This document shows positions 34,632 through 45,200 of a stretch of DNA of 64,000 nucleotides, piece by piece. The stretch lies in the NCBI GenBank assembly GCA_964606385.1, contig CAZSFZ010000005.1, positions 62,001 through 126,000 of the forward strand, given 5' to 3'. This DNA is from Aquincolibacterium sp964606385 (GTDB lineage: Bacteria > Omnitrophota > Omnitrophia > Omnitrophales > Aquincolibacteriaceae). Both the position numbers and the translations under genes were made by a program. Position 1 is the first letter of the stretch. Every line of letters starts with the position of its first letter. The notes under the pieces were generated by a model that was not told the origin of the DNA, made no database searches, and was given only the letters and a program-made list of their open reading frames with translations.

Positions 34632-36692
34632 ATGGCTGATATGTTCCTTTCCAAGAAGATCACCAGCATCCGCAAACGCGATGGTTCCATCGTTCCGTTC
34701 GATGGCGCCAAGATCTATAACGCGATCGTGAAGGCGGGGCAGGCGACGGGGGAATATGACGGCGCGGAAGCCCAGATCTTAACCTTAGAAGTTGTAAAAG
34801 TTATTGATAACCGTTACTCTCCGGGATTCCTCGATATCGAAAAGATCCAGGATATCGTGGAGCAGGTCCTCATCTCCTCGAATCATCTCAAAACCGCCCG
34901 CGCGTACATCGTCTACCGCGAACAGCACAAGAAGTTGCGCCGTGATAAGAAGACGGTAGTCGACGTTACCTCGTCCGTGAACGAATACCTTTATAAGCTC
35001 GATTGGCGCGTGAACGCGAACGCCAATCAGGGTTATTCCCTCGGCGGCATGATCCTCAATATATCCGGCAAGGTGATCGCGAACTATTGGCTCTCTCATG
35101 TCTATCCCGAAGAAGTCGCGAACGCCCATCGCCACGGGGATGTCCATATCCACGATCTGGACATGCTCTCGGGTTATTGCGCGGGGTGGTCTCTCAAAAC
35201 GCTCATCCGCGAAGGTTTCAACGGGGTTCCCGACAAAGTGGAATCGGCTCCCCCGAAACATCTGAGCTCCGCGGTCGGGCAAATGGTGAATTTTCTCGGT
35301 ACGCTACAGAACGAATGGGCAGGCGCGCAGGCGTTCTCTTCTTTCGATACCTATCTTGCGCCGTTCATCCGGATCGACAAGCTTCCGTATGAAGAGGTGA
35401 AACAGAGCATTCAGGAATTCATCTATAACCTGAATGTTCCTTCCCGCTGGGGGACGCAGACGCCTTTCACGAACGTGACCTTTGACTGGACCTGCCCGGA
35501 GGACCTCAAGAACGAGCATCCGGTCATCGGCGGCAAGGAAGTGGATTTTGTGTACGGGGACCTGCAGGAAGAAATGGCCATGATCAACAAGGCTTATATC
35601 GAGGTCATGATGCGCGGCGACGCCAAGGGCCGCGTGTTCACGTTCCCGATCCCGACCTACAACATTACGCCGGACTTTGACTGGGACCATCCCAACTGTG
35701 AGCCGCTTTTTGAGATGACCGCGAAGTACGGGTTGCCTTATTTTCAGAACTTCCTCAATTCAGACCTCAAACCGAATCATGTCCGTTCCATGTGCTGCCG
35801 GCTTCAGCTCGATCTCCGCGAACTCCTGAAACGCGGGAACGGCCTTTTTGGTTCCGCGGAACAGACCGGTTCGCTCGGCGTCGTGACGCTCAATTGTGCC
35901 AGGATCGGTTATCTCTCTAAAGGGGACGAAAATGCTTTCTTTAACCGCATCGATACGCTTCTCCAGATCGCGAAGACGAGCCTCGAGCTCAAACGCAAGA
36001 TCATCCAGCGTCACATGGACGCCGGGCTTTTCCCGTATACCAAACGCTATCTCGGGACGCTCCGTAATCATTTTTCAACGATCGGCGTGAACGGGATCAA
36101 TGAATGCGTCCGCAATTTCACAAGCGGCAAGGAGAATATTACGACCCAGGCCGGCTATGAGTTCGCGCTCAAGATGCTCGATCATATCCGCGCGCGCATC
36201 GTCGCTTTTCAGGAGGAGACGGGTCATCTGTACAATCTTGAAGCGACGCCCGCGGAAGGCGCGACCTATCGTTTTGCCAGAGAGGACCTCAAGCGCTTTC
36301 CGGACATTCTCCATGCCGGGACCGCCGAGCGCCCCTACTACACGAATTCTTCCCAGCTGCCGGCGGGGTTCACGGACGATCCGTTCGAAGCTTTGGGGCG
36401 CCAGGAGGCCTTGCAGCGGCGCTATACCGGCGGGACGGTGCTGCATCTTTACATGGGGGAACGCGTTTCGAGTTCGGAGTCCTGCAAAAAGCTTGTGCGG
36501 CGGGCCCTGGAAGGCTACCGGATCCCTTATATCACGATCACGCCGACCTTTTCGATCTGTCCGACGCACGGTTATCTGGCCGGCGAACATGAATTCTGCA
36601 CGAAGTGTGATCAGGAGCTTATCAATCAAAAAATGTTCCAGCCTGAGACCGCGGGATCCGAGTCCGCCGCGGCCACGGAAATCAAGGTTTAA
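34632..36692 (+). CDS. nrdD: Anaerobic (class III) ribonucleoside-triphosphate reductase, catalytic part
   Basis: Reduces ribonucleotides to deoxyribonucleotides under anaerobic conditions with a glycyl radical. 686 aa: an ATP-cone regulatory domain (about 8-95; ITSIRKRDGSIVPFDGAKI), then the ten-stranded barrel with HRHGDVHIHDLD and the active-site region SMCCRLQLD (C388/C389). A C-terminal zinc site is CPTHGYLAGEHEFCTKC (C643, C656, C659). The usual glycyl-radical tail (RVxGY) is missing from this chain; it is encoded by the separate 57-aa ORF 15 nt downstream. NrdR-like boxes precede the gene, and nrdG follows. Confidence 0.95.
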   Translation: MADMFLSKKITSIRKRDGSIVPFDGAKIYNAIVKAGQATGEYDGAEAQILTLEVVKVIDNRYSPGFLDIEKIQDIVEQVLISSNHLKTARAYIVYREQHKKLRRDKKTVVDVTSSVNEYLYKLDWRVNANANQGYSLGGMILNISGKVIANYWLSHVYPEEVANAHRHGDVHIHDLDMLSGYCAGWSLKTLIREGFNGVPDKVESAPPKHLSSAVGQMVNFLGTLQNEWAGAQAFSSFDTYLAPFIRIDKLPYEEVKQSIQEFIYNLNVPSRWGTQTPFTNVTFDWTCPEDLKNEHPVIGGKEVDFVYGDLQEEMAMINKAYIEVMMRGDAKGRVFTFPIPTYNITPDFDWDHPNCEPLFEMTAKYGLPYFQNFLNSDLKPNHVRSMCCRLQLDLRELLKRGNGLFGSAEQTGSLGVVTLNCARIGYLSKGDENAFFNRIDTLLQIAKTSLELKRKIIQRHMDAGLFPYTKRYLGTLRNHFSTIGVNGINECVRNFTSGKENITTQAGYEFALKMLDHIRARIVAFQEETGHLYNLEATPAEGATYRFAREDLKRFPDILHAGTAERPYYTNSSQLPAGFTDDPFEALGRQEALQRRYTGGTVLHLYMGERVSSSESCKKLVRRALEGYRIPYITITPTFSICPTHGYLAGEHEFCTKCDQELINQKMFQPETAGSESAAATEIKV

Positions 36693-36707
36693 ACAGAGGA
36701 GGCAAGG

Positions 36708-36881
36708 ATGACCCAGGATCAAGTCGTTTTGAAAGACGAAGAACGGACGCGCTGCGAGGTCTGGACGCGCGTGATGGGGTATCATCGCCCGGTCGCCGGG
36801 TTCAATGTGGGGAAAAAAGGCGAATTTTATGAACGGAAATATTTCGCCGAGCCCAAAGAAGCCGGGTGCGGTTGTTCCTAG
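36708..36881 (+). CDS. Stand-alone glycyl-radical domain of class III ribonucleotide reductase (57 aa)
   Basis: 57-codon ORF with a strong ribosome binding site (AGAGGAGGCAAGG before ATG 36708), 15 nt after the nrdD stop. CEVWTRVMGYHRPV contains the RVxGY radical motif with G24 as the predicted radical site. FNVGKKGEFYERKYF is the helix that follows it in full-length NrdD. The C-terminus GCGCS holds extra cysteines. Catalytic NrdD plus this peptide together make a normal NrdD. The peptide would have to dock non-covalently and be activated by NrdG. Comparable to the way YfiD supplies a glycyl-radical domain to pyruvate formate-lyase. Confidence 0.85.
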   Translation: MTQDQVVLKDEERTRCEVWTRVMGYHRPVAGFNVGKKGEFYERKYFAEPKEAGCGCS

Positions 36882-36914
36882 CACTGCATTTTAAAAAATA
36901 ACGGTTTGCAGTGC
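36881..36914 (+). repeat. Hairpin between the radical-domain ORF and nrdG
   Basis: Perfect 8-bp arms GCACTGCA (36881-36888) and TGCAGTGC (36907-36914) around an AT-rich loop, beginning on the stop codon. The following GCAGTGC..ACCGTTAACCC resembles sequence at 55751-55770, so this may be a dispersed repeat. It may modulate nrdG expression. Confidence 0.5.
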
Positions 36915-36939
36915 TTGTACCGTTAACCCATGAAATCTA

Positions 36940-37662
36940 ATGAAGAACGGTGCTGAAGCTCTGACCGATATCTGCGTCGCGGGCATCACGCCCTTTACGA
37001 CGATAGATTTCCCCGGCCGTCTGGCCGGGGTTTTCTATCTCCAGGGGTGTCCGTGGCGGTGCCGTTACTGCTATAACGCCGAGTTCTGGCCATTACCTCC
37101 CGAAGGACAGCGCGTTCCCGCCGAGAAGATCCTCGAGTTCCTGGATTCCCGTAAAAATCATCTTGATGGCATTGTCTTTTCAGGTGGAGATCCTACGGTC
37201 CATGAGCGTCTTCCTGTCTGGATGAAAACCGTGAAAGACATGGGGTTTGAAATCGGTCTTCACACCGGCGGGATGTTTCCGGACCGTCTTGTCAACATCC
37301 TGCCGCTTTGCGATTGGGTCGGCCTCGATATCAAAGCTCCTTTCGATCGCTATGAAAAAGTGACGCAAATCGCTGGAAGCGGGGAGAAGGCCCATCGGAG
37401 CGCGGAACTTGTCCTTGCGAGCGGCGTATCCTATGAATTCCGCACGACTTTTCATCCCGCGTTGCTTTCTGAAGAAGATGTGCTCGCGATGGCCCAAAAG
37501 CTTGCCGGAATGGGATGTAAGCGTTATGCTCTTCAAATGTTCCGACCCGATCATTGTGCTGATAAAGAGCTTCGCGAAAGTTCTGTCCCTGCGGCCGGCA
37601 TTTCCGCGGCGCTTCGCCAGAACCTCAAAACTTATTTCTCGGAATTTCTTATTAGGGAATAA
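36940..37662 (+). CDS. nrdG: Anaerobic ribonucleotide reductase activating protein
   Basis: Radical SAM enzyme that generates the glycyl radical on the class III reductase. C37-P-W-R-C41-R-Y-C44 is the 4Fe-4S/SAM motif, with the FSGGDPT and GLHTGG regions following. 240 aa is longer than the short E. coli type and resembles the NrdG type of many anaerobes. Genomic order nrdD, radical peptide, nrdG confirms the pairing. Its natural substrate here would be G24 of the 57-aa peptide. Confidence 0.92.
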   Translation: MKNGAEALTDICVAGITPFTTIDFPGRLAGVFYLQGCPWRCRYCYNAEFWPLPPEGQRVPAEKILEFLDSRKNHLDGIVFSGGDPTVHERLPVWMKTVKDMGFEIGLHTGGMFPDRLVNILPLCDWVGLDIKAPFDRYEKVTQIAGSGEKAHRSAELVLASGVSYEFRTTFHPALLSEEDVLAMAQKLAGMGCKRYALQMFRPDHCADKELRESSVPAAGISAALRQNLKTYFSEFLIRE

Positions 37663-37886
37663 CGAAGTTTTCGATGAGGAAGAGGATCGTTTGGCTCTGT
37701 TTCCAAGCCAGATATCATCAAAATGCCCACGCTGAAAGTTATCGTAAGCAAAGGTTTTCCGCATGCTTTTTATGCCGGGTTAGTTGCTCCTGAAAGATCC
37801 CCGAAGTTCCTAGAAGACCTTGTTGAATTAGTGTAGATTGTCAATAGAAACGCCGTTATAAATAAAAATATTCGATGCGGAGGGGT

Positions 37887-39257
37887 ATGACCACTCAGAC
37901 CGTAACGGTGAAGAAAGCGTCAAAGAAGAATTTTTTGAAGAGGCTGGAGGAACCTCTCAAAATCGTCGAGGCTTTTCTTATTTTTATTTTCCTCCCGATG
38001 CTTGTTTATATCCTCATGTGGACCTGGGGGATCCCTTTCCGTTTTGTTTATTACATTTGCGTGACCATCTATGGCTTTACGGCGGTGATGACGATCTTTG
38101 AAGCGCTTCTCGCCGTTAAGAGAAAGTACGCATTCAGCAGAAAAAAACAGGAAATCCCCATCCGGCCGACCTTCACCGTTATTATTTCCGCATTTCTTCC
38201 GAACGAACAGAATATCATTTTGGGCGTTCTTGATCATTTTCTCAATAAAATGGGGGAATACGAAGGGCAAATCATTCAAATCATTCTGTGTTATGACACG
38301 CCGCACGATCTTCCCGTGGAAGATGATCTGAGACGTCTTGCGGCTGCTTATCCTAAGTTCATGCCCTACAAGGCGGGAGGAGGAGGAAAAGCTGCCAGCT
38401 TGAATAAGGCGATCAAGTTCGTCAAGGGAGCTATCACTGTTCTTTTTGATGCGGATCATCTTCCCGAAAGCGAGGCTTTTGGCAAGGCTGCGCGTTGGCT
38501 CTATGGGGGGTACGATATTGTCCAGGGAAGAAACATTATCAGGAACGCCGCTGAGAATCCTTTGACCGCCATGATCGCGGTTGAATTTGAGACAATCTAC
38601 TCGATAGGCCATGTGGCCAAATCCCTTATCTGTGATACGGCCATTTTCGGTGGTTCCAATGGATATTTTCTGACGAGCTCGCTCAAGCAATATCATTTCG
38701 ACCCTAATCAAATGACCGAAGATATCGATCTTTCGGTCCGGACCCTCTTGGATGGAGGACGGATCCTTCATGACCGGAGTCTTATTGCAAGCGAACTTGC
38801 ACCGACGACCTGGAAAAGTCTCTGGCTCCAAAGAAAACGATGGTGCAATGGATGGTTTCAGGTTATGTTGGCTCATCAGTGGAATGTTTGGTGGAGCAAG
38901 AATTTGAGACTCTCCCAAAAACTCTACTGGACCTATTTGCTTCTCTGGGCGCAGGCCATTTACCCGATCGGGGGTTTTCAGGTCTATGCCCTGATCCTTG
39001 CCTGGTGGATCGTGACGGGAAGATTTGATCTCGGTTTTGATTGGTATATTCTCCTCACGCTTGTTCTTACGGTGATTTCGGGTCCCATCCAGATCTATTG
39101 CGCTTATTTGCGGCAGGCAAAGAAAATGCCGGCGTTCTATTTTGTTAAATATGGCTTCTTCAATATCTACTACTCATTTTTCAAGATGCTTGTGGGCCTT
39201 GTGGGGATGAGGGATTGCATCGCGCATGAAAAAAAATGGGTTGTTACGAGCCGATGA
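37887..39257 (+). CDS. Processive GT2 glycosyltransferase (exopolysaccharide synthase-like)
   Basis: Inner-membrane family 2 glycosyltransferase of the PgaC/BcsA type. The start at ATG 37887 follows GGAGGGG; ATG 37875 is an in-frame alternative without a ribosome binding site. 456 aa: two N-terminal membrane helices (about 24-75), a GT-A domain with FTVIISAFLPNEQ, the DxD motif D188-A-D190, the catalytic base E278-D279 in TEDIDL, and QRKRW (315-319), then three C-terminal helices. The D, DxD, ED and Q(Q/R)xRW set defines processive synthases. The polymer (cellulose, poly-GlcNAc or other) is not decidable. No PilZ domain is present. Its stop overlaps the start of the TPR/barrel gene (ATGA), so they form one operon. 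Confidence 0.88.
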   Translation: MTTQTVTVKKASKKNFLKRLEEPLKIVEAFLIFIFLPMLVYILMWTWGIPFRFVYYICVTIYGFTAVMTIFEALLAVKRKYAFSRKKQEIPIRPTFTVIISAFLPNEQNIILGVLDHFLNKMGEYEGQIIQIILCYDTPHDLPVEDDLRRLAAAYPKFMPYKAGGGGKAASLNKAIKFVKGAITVLFDADHLPESEAFGKAARWLYGGYDIVQGRNIIRNAAENPLTAMIAVEFETIYSIGHVAKSLICDTAIFGGSNGYFLTSSLKQYHFDPNQMTEDIDLSVRTLLDGGRILHDRSLIASELAPTTWKSLWLQRKRWCNGWFQVMLAHQWNVWWSKNLRLSQKLYWTYLLLWAQAIYPIGGFQVYALILAWWIVTGRFDLGFDWYILLTLVLTVISGPIQIYCAYLRQAKKMPAFYFVKYGFFNIYYSFFKMLVGLVGMRDCIAHEKKWVVTSR

Positions 39258-42200
39258 ACTTCGGCTCAGATAGGGGGACAACACATAAGCCCGTGTTGCT
39301 GAAAATACTTTGTCTTGTTTTGTATATAGGACTGTCATTCTTGGCTCCGGAAAGCATCTTGGGTGTCGAAAAAGATAAAGCCTCAGAAGCTTCCATCGAG
39401 CAGATGACCTCCGAAGCCGATATGCATCTGTGGAAGAATGATTTCCAAACCGCCATCGAAATTTATGACAAGATCCTTGCGATTGATCCACCGAATTTTA
39501 TAGCCGCCGCCCACAAGGCTTTGGCCTATTCCCGGAGCGGAGAATACGGCAAGGCGCTTGCCTTGTATGACAAACTTCTTGTCGCCCATCCTGCGTACAC
39601 GGATCTTTTGTTGGACAAGGCGAACACTTTGAGATGGTCGGGTGATCTGGAGAAGGCAGAGCTTGCCTATTGGCGTGCCTACGACAAGAACTCCAATTAT
39701 ATACCGGTACTGCAGGCGTTGGGCGATCTTTTAAATTTAAGGGGAAAACATCGTGAGGCCACCGAGGTCTTCAGTGAGGCTATCAAGATCGACAGCACGA
39801 AGCACGATCTGTGGATCGGCCGCGCTTGGGCCTGGCGGTGGCTTGAAAATTATCAAAAATCAGGCGAGGATCTGGCGCAGGCTCTTGCCCTTGATCCGAA
39901 AAATAAGTCAGCTTTTGAGCTCTCGGAACAATTAAAAGCATCGGCCACTGCGCAATATTCCGACCGCCTTGCTAAGGCGGATGATCTTCTGGCGAAGGGC
40001 GATCTTCAGACCGCTCATCAGATCTATGATGAAATCCTCCAAAAGGATCCTGCGAATCGCGTTGCTTTGGTCCGAAAAGCCGCGGCATATGTCGGCGGGG
40101 GCGAATATGAAAAAGCGGTTGAAATTTTTGACCAGCTTCTCGTTGTCGATCCGGATAATACGGAGGTGCTTTTAAATCGGGCGAATGCTTTGAGACGAAA
40201 AGGTGCTTTGGATGAGGCGGAAGCCGCTTACCGTGAAGCATTTGCCAAACACTCCAAAGATCTGTCGATTCTGGAGGGATTAGCCGAGACCCTGAATTTG
40301 CGAGGAAAACATCGAGAAGCTGTTAATGTTTATGATCAGGGGCTTGCGATTGACGTAAAACGGTCCAGTCTCTGGAGCGGCCGGGCTTGGGGGTGGCGGT
40401 GGCTTGATGATCTTCCCAAAGCGAACGAAGATCTTGCGAAAGCCTTTGAGCTTGATCCGAAAAATAAATCCGCGCTTGAGTTGAAATCCCATATCTTCGC
40501 CTCAGGGCGGGAGGAAGTTATTGACCGTATGGCATCCGAGGCTGACGCGCACTTATGGGTTAAAGATTTTACCGAGGCCTTACGGGAATATGATGAGATC
40601 CTCAAAAAAGCCCCGTCTAATTTCCGCGCTCTTTCACATAAAGCGTTGGCTTACTCCTGGAACGGCGAGTATGAAAAATCCATCGAAATCCTGAACCATC
40701 TCCTCGTTTCCGATCCGGATAATCCGGAATTGCTTTTGAATCGAGCGGATGCTCTGAAACGAAAGGGAGCGGTGGACGCCGCAGAGGTTGCTTACCATGA
40801 AGCTTTCAGCAAACATCCCAAGGATCTATCCATTCTGGAGGGATTAGCCGAGATCCTGAACCTGAGGGGGAAAAATCAGGAAGCCGTTGAAATCTACGAT
40901 CAAGGATTGGTGCTTGATGCGAAAAGGTCGAGCTTGTGGAGCGGCCGAGCTTGGGCCTGGCATTGGCTGGGCATCCACACAAAGGCCGGTCAGGATATTG
41001 AGAAAGCCTTGGAGTTGGATCCCAAAAATCAATCGGCGCTTGAACTTCAAGCACAACGCTCTGCGGCCGCTAAGCAGCAACACGAGGACCGCCTTGCGGC
41101 TGCCGATAACTTTTTGTGGAAGCGGGATATTGTTAAGGCCATTCAGTTCTATGATGAAGTTCTCGTTCATGACCCCGAAAATTTCAGGGCTTTGTCTCAT
41201 AAGGCATTGGCTTATTCCTGGAACGGCGAATACGGAAAATCCATTGAGATTTTTGACAAGCTTCTTGTCTCCGATCCGAATAACGGGGAATTGCTTTTGA
41301 ATCGGGCCAACGCCTTAAGATGGAAGGGTGATTTGGAAAGAGCTGAAAAAGCCTACCGTGAAGCCGTCGTCAAACATCCGAAGGATCTGAATATTCTGGA
41401 AGGATTGGCTGAGACACTGAATTTGAGGGGCAAGCATCAAGAAGCCGTCGAGATCTACGATCAAGGTTTGGAGCTTGACGAAAAACGGTCCAGTTTTTGG
41501 AGCGGTCGGGCGTGGGCCTGGTACTGGCTGGGCATCAAAACCAAGGTTGCGGAGGATATCGGGCAGGCGCTCAAACTTGATCCCAAGAATCAATCAGCGA
41601 TCGAGTTACAAAAACAAATTCCCATGCCCGATATCACTCAATATGAGAATCCGCTGGCGGCCGCGGACGATTTTTTATGGAAGAATGATTACCTTTTCGC
41701 TCTTCGTTTGTATGATGCTATTCTCCAAAAAGATCCAAAAAATCTCAAAGCGAAGTCCAATAAGGCGTTGGCATGTGCCCGGAGCGGTGATTATGAAGAG
41801 GCCTTGCATCTCTATGATGAATTGCTGGCACAGCAGCCGGACGAGGTCGAACTGCTTTTAAACAAGGCGAACGTTCTTCGGTGGAAGAAGGATCTGGAAG
41901 CTGCGGAGAAGGTCTATTGGGAAGCATTCGATAAAGATCCCAAAAATAGCGAGGTTGCGGAAGGGCTTGCCCAAACACTGAACCTGCTTGGAAAACATGA
42001 GACGGCGCTCGAAGTATGTAACAAGGGATTGACGATTAAAAATAAAAGCGTTCTTTTGTGGCTGACTCGTGCTTGGGCATGGTATTGGATGGGGGAATTC
42101 GAGCGTTCGAAGCAAGATCTGGCAAGAGTTTTTCAGCTGGATGTCAACAACCGCTCCGCTTTTGAACTGCAGGGAAAGATCCTCCGTTCCCGGACCGATG

Positions 42201-45200
42201 CCTTAATCGGAAGTGCGGATAAGGACCTTTGGACGAATGAGTTTGACGCAGCTATCAAGAAGTATGATGAGGCTCTGGCTCAGGAACCGGAAAATTTTCA
42301 CGTCCTAAACTATAAAGCATTGGCTTATTCGCGGTCAGGCCGGCAAGCTCAGGCGATTGCGATTTATGACAAGCTTCTTGCGACTTACCCGGACAATCCC
42401 GAGCTGCTTTTGAACAAGGCCAATGCTCAAAAGTGGAATGGAGATATGCGAGCCGCCGAGGTCACTTACTGGAGGGCGCTTGAGAAACGCCCTGCCAATG
42501 TTGTGATCCGGGAGGAGCTTGCGGAAACGCTGAACCGACTCGGAAAACACAAAGAAGCTATCGCCATGGCGGATGAAGGGTTAGCGATCGATCCCCAAAG
42601 TGTAAAACTGTGGTTGACCCGGGCTTGGGCGTGGAGGTGGTTGGGAGAGTCAGAAAAAGCCTTGGAAGATCTTGGGCATGCATTAAGCGGAGATGCTCAA
42701 AACAAATCCGCACTGGAATTAAAAGAAGAGATCCTGAAATCCGAATCGAAGTTTTCGTTAGAAAAAGCGGACCAATCCTTGTGGAAAGGGGATTTTGCGG
42801 CGGCACTTACTCAGTACGATGATATCCTCCGTGAGGATCCTCAAAGTTTCGAGGCTAAATCGCATAAGGCCCTCGCTCTGGCAAGAAGTAAAGAATACGA
42901 CAAGGCGCTGGCTCTTTATGAGGAGCTTTCGAAAGAGCATCCGGAGAAAGAAGAGCTTCTCTTTAACATGGCTGATGTTATGAAATGGAAAGAAGATTTC
43001 TCGGGCGCCCAAGCAGCTTATCAAAAGGCTCTTGAAAAAATGCCCCAAAAAGTCGAAGCTTTGGCCGGGCTTGCGGATGTTTTAAATCGTCAGGGGGAGT
43101 ATCAACACGCTGTTGAAATCTGTGATCGTGGCCTGGCGATTGATAACGGAAATGCCGAGCTCTGGGTGACGCGAGCCTGGGCGTGGACCTGGCTCCATGA
43201 TTATGATAAGGCCTTAAAAGATGTAGACCAGGCTCTGAAGAATGCCCCCGATTTCATAGCCGCTCGAGAGCTGCTTGAAAAGATACCCCGGCTTAAGACT
43301 GAGCAGCTCTTGAAGGAGGCCGATCAGGCTCTTTCGGTCCAGGATTTTGCGAAAGCGATCAAGCAATACGATGAAATCCTGACGAATGATCTCGGCAATG
43401 TTCTGGCCCGTTCTCATAAAGCGCTGGCTTTTGCTCGGAGCGGAAAATATGACGAGGCTATCTCGCTTTACGAGGATCTTTTGTCAAATTATAACGGGGA
43501 TGTGACCTTGCTTCCGTCCATACTTCTTGATTATGCGAATGCCTTTAAATGGAAGGGGGAATTAGCGAAGGCAGAGGTGCTCTACAAGAACGCCCTGGAT
43601 AAATATCCGAACAATTTGTCCCTGATCGAAGCGCTTGCCGAATGCCTGAATTTGGAAGGCAAACACAAGGAGGCCATCGAGTTTTATGATCATGCTTTAA
43701 GTATTCGGACCGACCAAGTCAGTTTCTGGGTCGGTAAGGCATGGGCTTACAGATGGCTTGAAAATTTTGAGGAATCTAAAAAAAATCTAAAAAAAGCGTT
43801 TGAGATCGATCCTGAGAACGCGTCGGCTAAACAACTGAAAGACCAGCTTGAGATCGCCGAAGCGGATGCGGTCCTCTGGAAGGGGGATTCTGCCCGAGCT
43901 ATCACCTTGTATTCCAAGATTCTGGAATATGATCCTAAAAATTTTATCGCAAGATCTCACCAGGCATTGGCATATTCATGGGTCAGGAAATACCGGAAGG
44001 CGCTTGGAATTTATGACGAACTTCTTAAGGAGCACCCCCAAGATGCTGACCTGCTGCTCAACAGGGCGAAAACTCAAAGTTGGCGGGGACGTCTTATCAC
44101 TGCAGAGAAGAGCTACCGCAAAGCCCTGAAGTTCCATCCGCTCAACACGGATCTTTTGTACGGTTTGGCTGAAACCCAAAGCTGGCAGGGGAAAAATCAG
44201 GCTGCTGTTAAGACTTATGACCGTGCGTTAAAGATCAACGAAAATGATCCGCGCCTTTTGGCGGGGCAGGGGTGGGATTGGTATTGGCTCGGCATGTACA
44301 AAAGGTCCGAAGAGGATCTCCAAAAAGCCCTCAAGCTCAATGAAAAATATCCGGCCGCGCTCGCCCTTCGTAAAAAAATGGATGCCACCCTGGGCGCTTA
44401 CGCCCAGTACAATTTTTCATGTTTTCGGGATACCAACAATCTTAAAACGTACTATGACGAAGTCCGTACGGGCTGGGCGTTTTCTTCGGCGACCGATCTG
44501 TCGTTCTCTTACCGAAACCGCGTTTTTCAGCAGCGCACGAGGACAAGAACCCAGGCGAACGGGGCCGGGATGTATTTGACCCAACGGTTCCATCCGGCAT
44601 TTCAAATGAACAGTCAGGTTTTTTTGGATGGCTATAATCACAAATGTCCGACGCAGACCTTTACGACGAACAACTGGATAACGTTCACTCCTGTCGATTT
44701 TTTCCGCCTGGATGCTGGATACGAAAGGGCGACGTTTGATACGCTGGAAAGTTTGCGGAACAATATCATGCGGAATATCTATAAAGTAGGCTTTGATCTC
44801 CGGCCGGTGCATTTCCTTACCTTTCGCGGAAGCTACAACTTTGAAAGCTTAAATGACAGCAATCGCCGGAATGTCCTTTTTTCGCAGCTGGAGTGGAAGG
44901 CGTGGAACCTGCCCCGGGTCTGGCTGGATTATCACGATTATTATTTCAAATACCGGAGACAGATCCCGGGCTCTTTTGACGCGAATAATCAGTTTAATTC
45001 CAGCGGTTATTGGAATCCCATCTCGTTTTTGAGCCAGGGGGCGGGACTTCGGATCGAGGCCCCCCTCGACCGGAAAGAACACTTTGTGCCTCACCTGTAT
45101 ACAAGTCTTAATTATGAGATTGAGAGCCCGGGGAAACCCAAATTTTCGGGAATGATAAAACTTGGTTTTGACATTAAGATCACTGAAAGATTCAAGCTTG

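Noticed and set aside
37723..37836. 37-codon ORF between nrdG and the GT2 gene
   Set aside because: No ribosome binding site, no recognisable sequence, and too short to support without other evidence.
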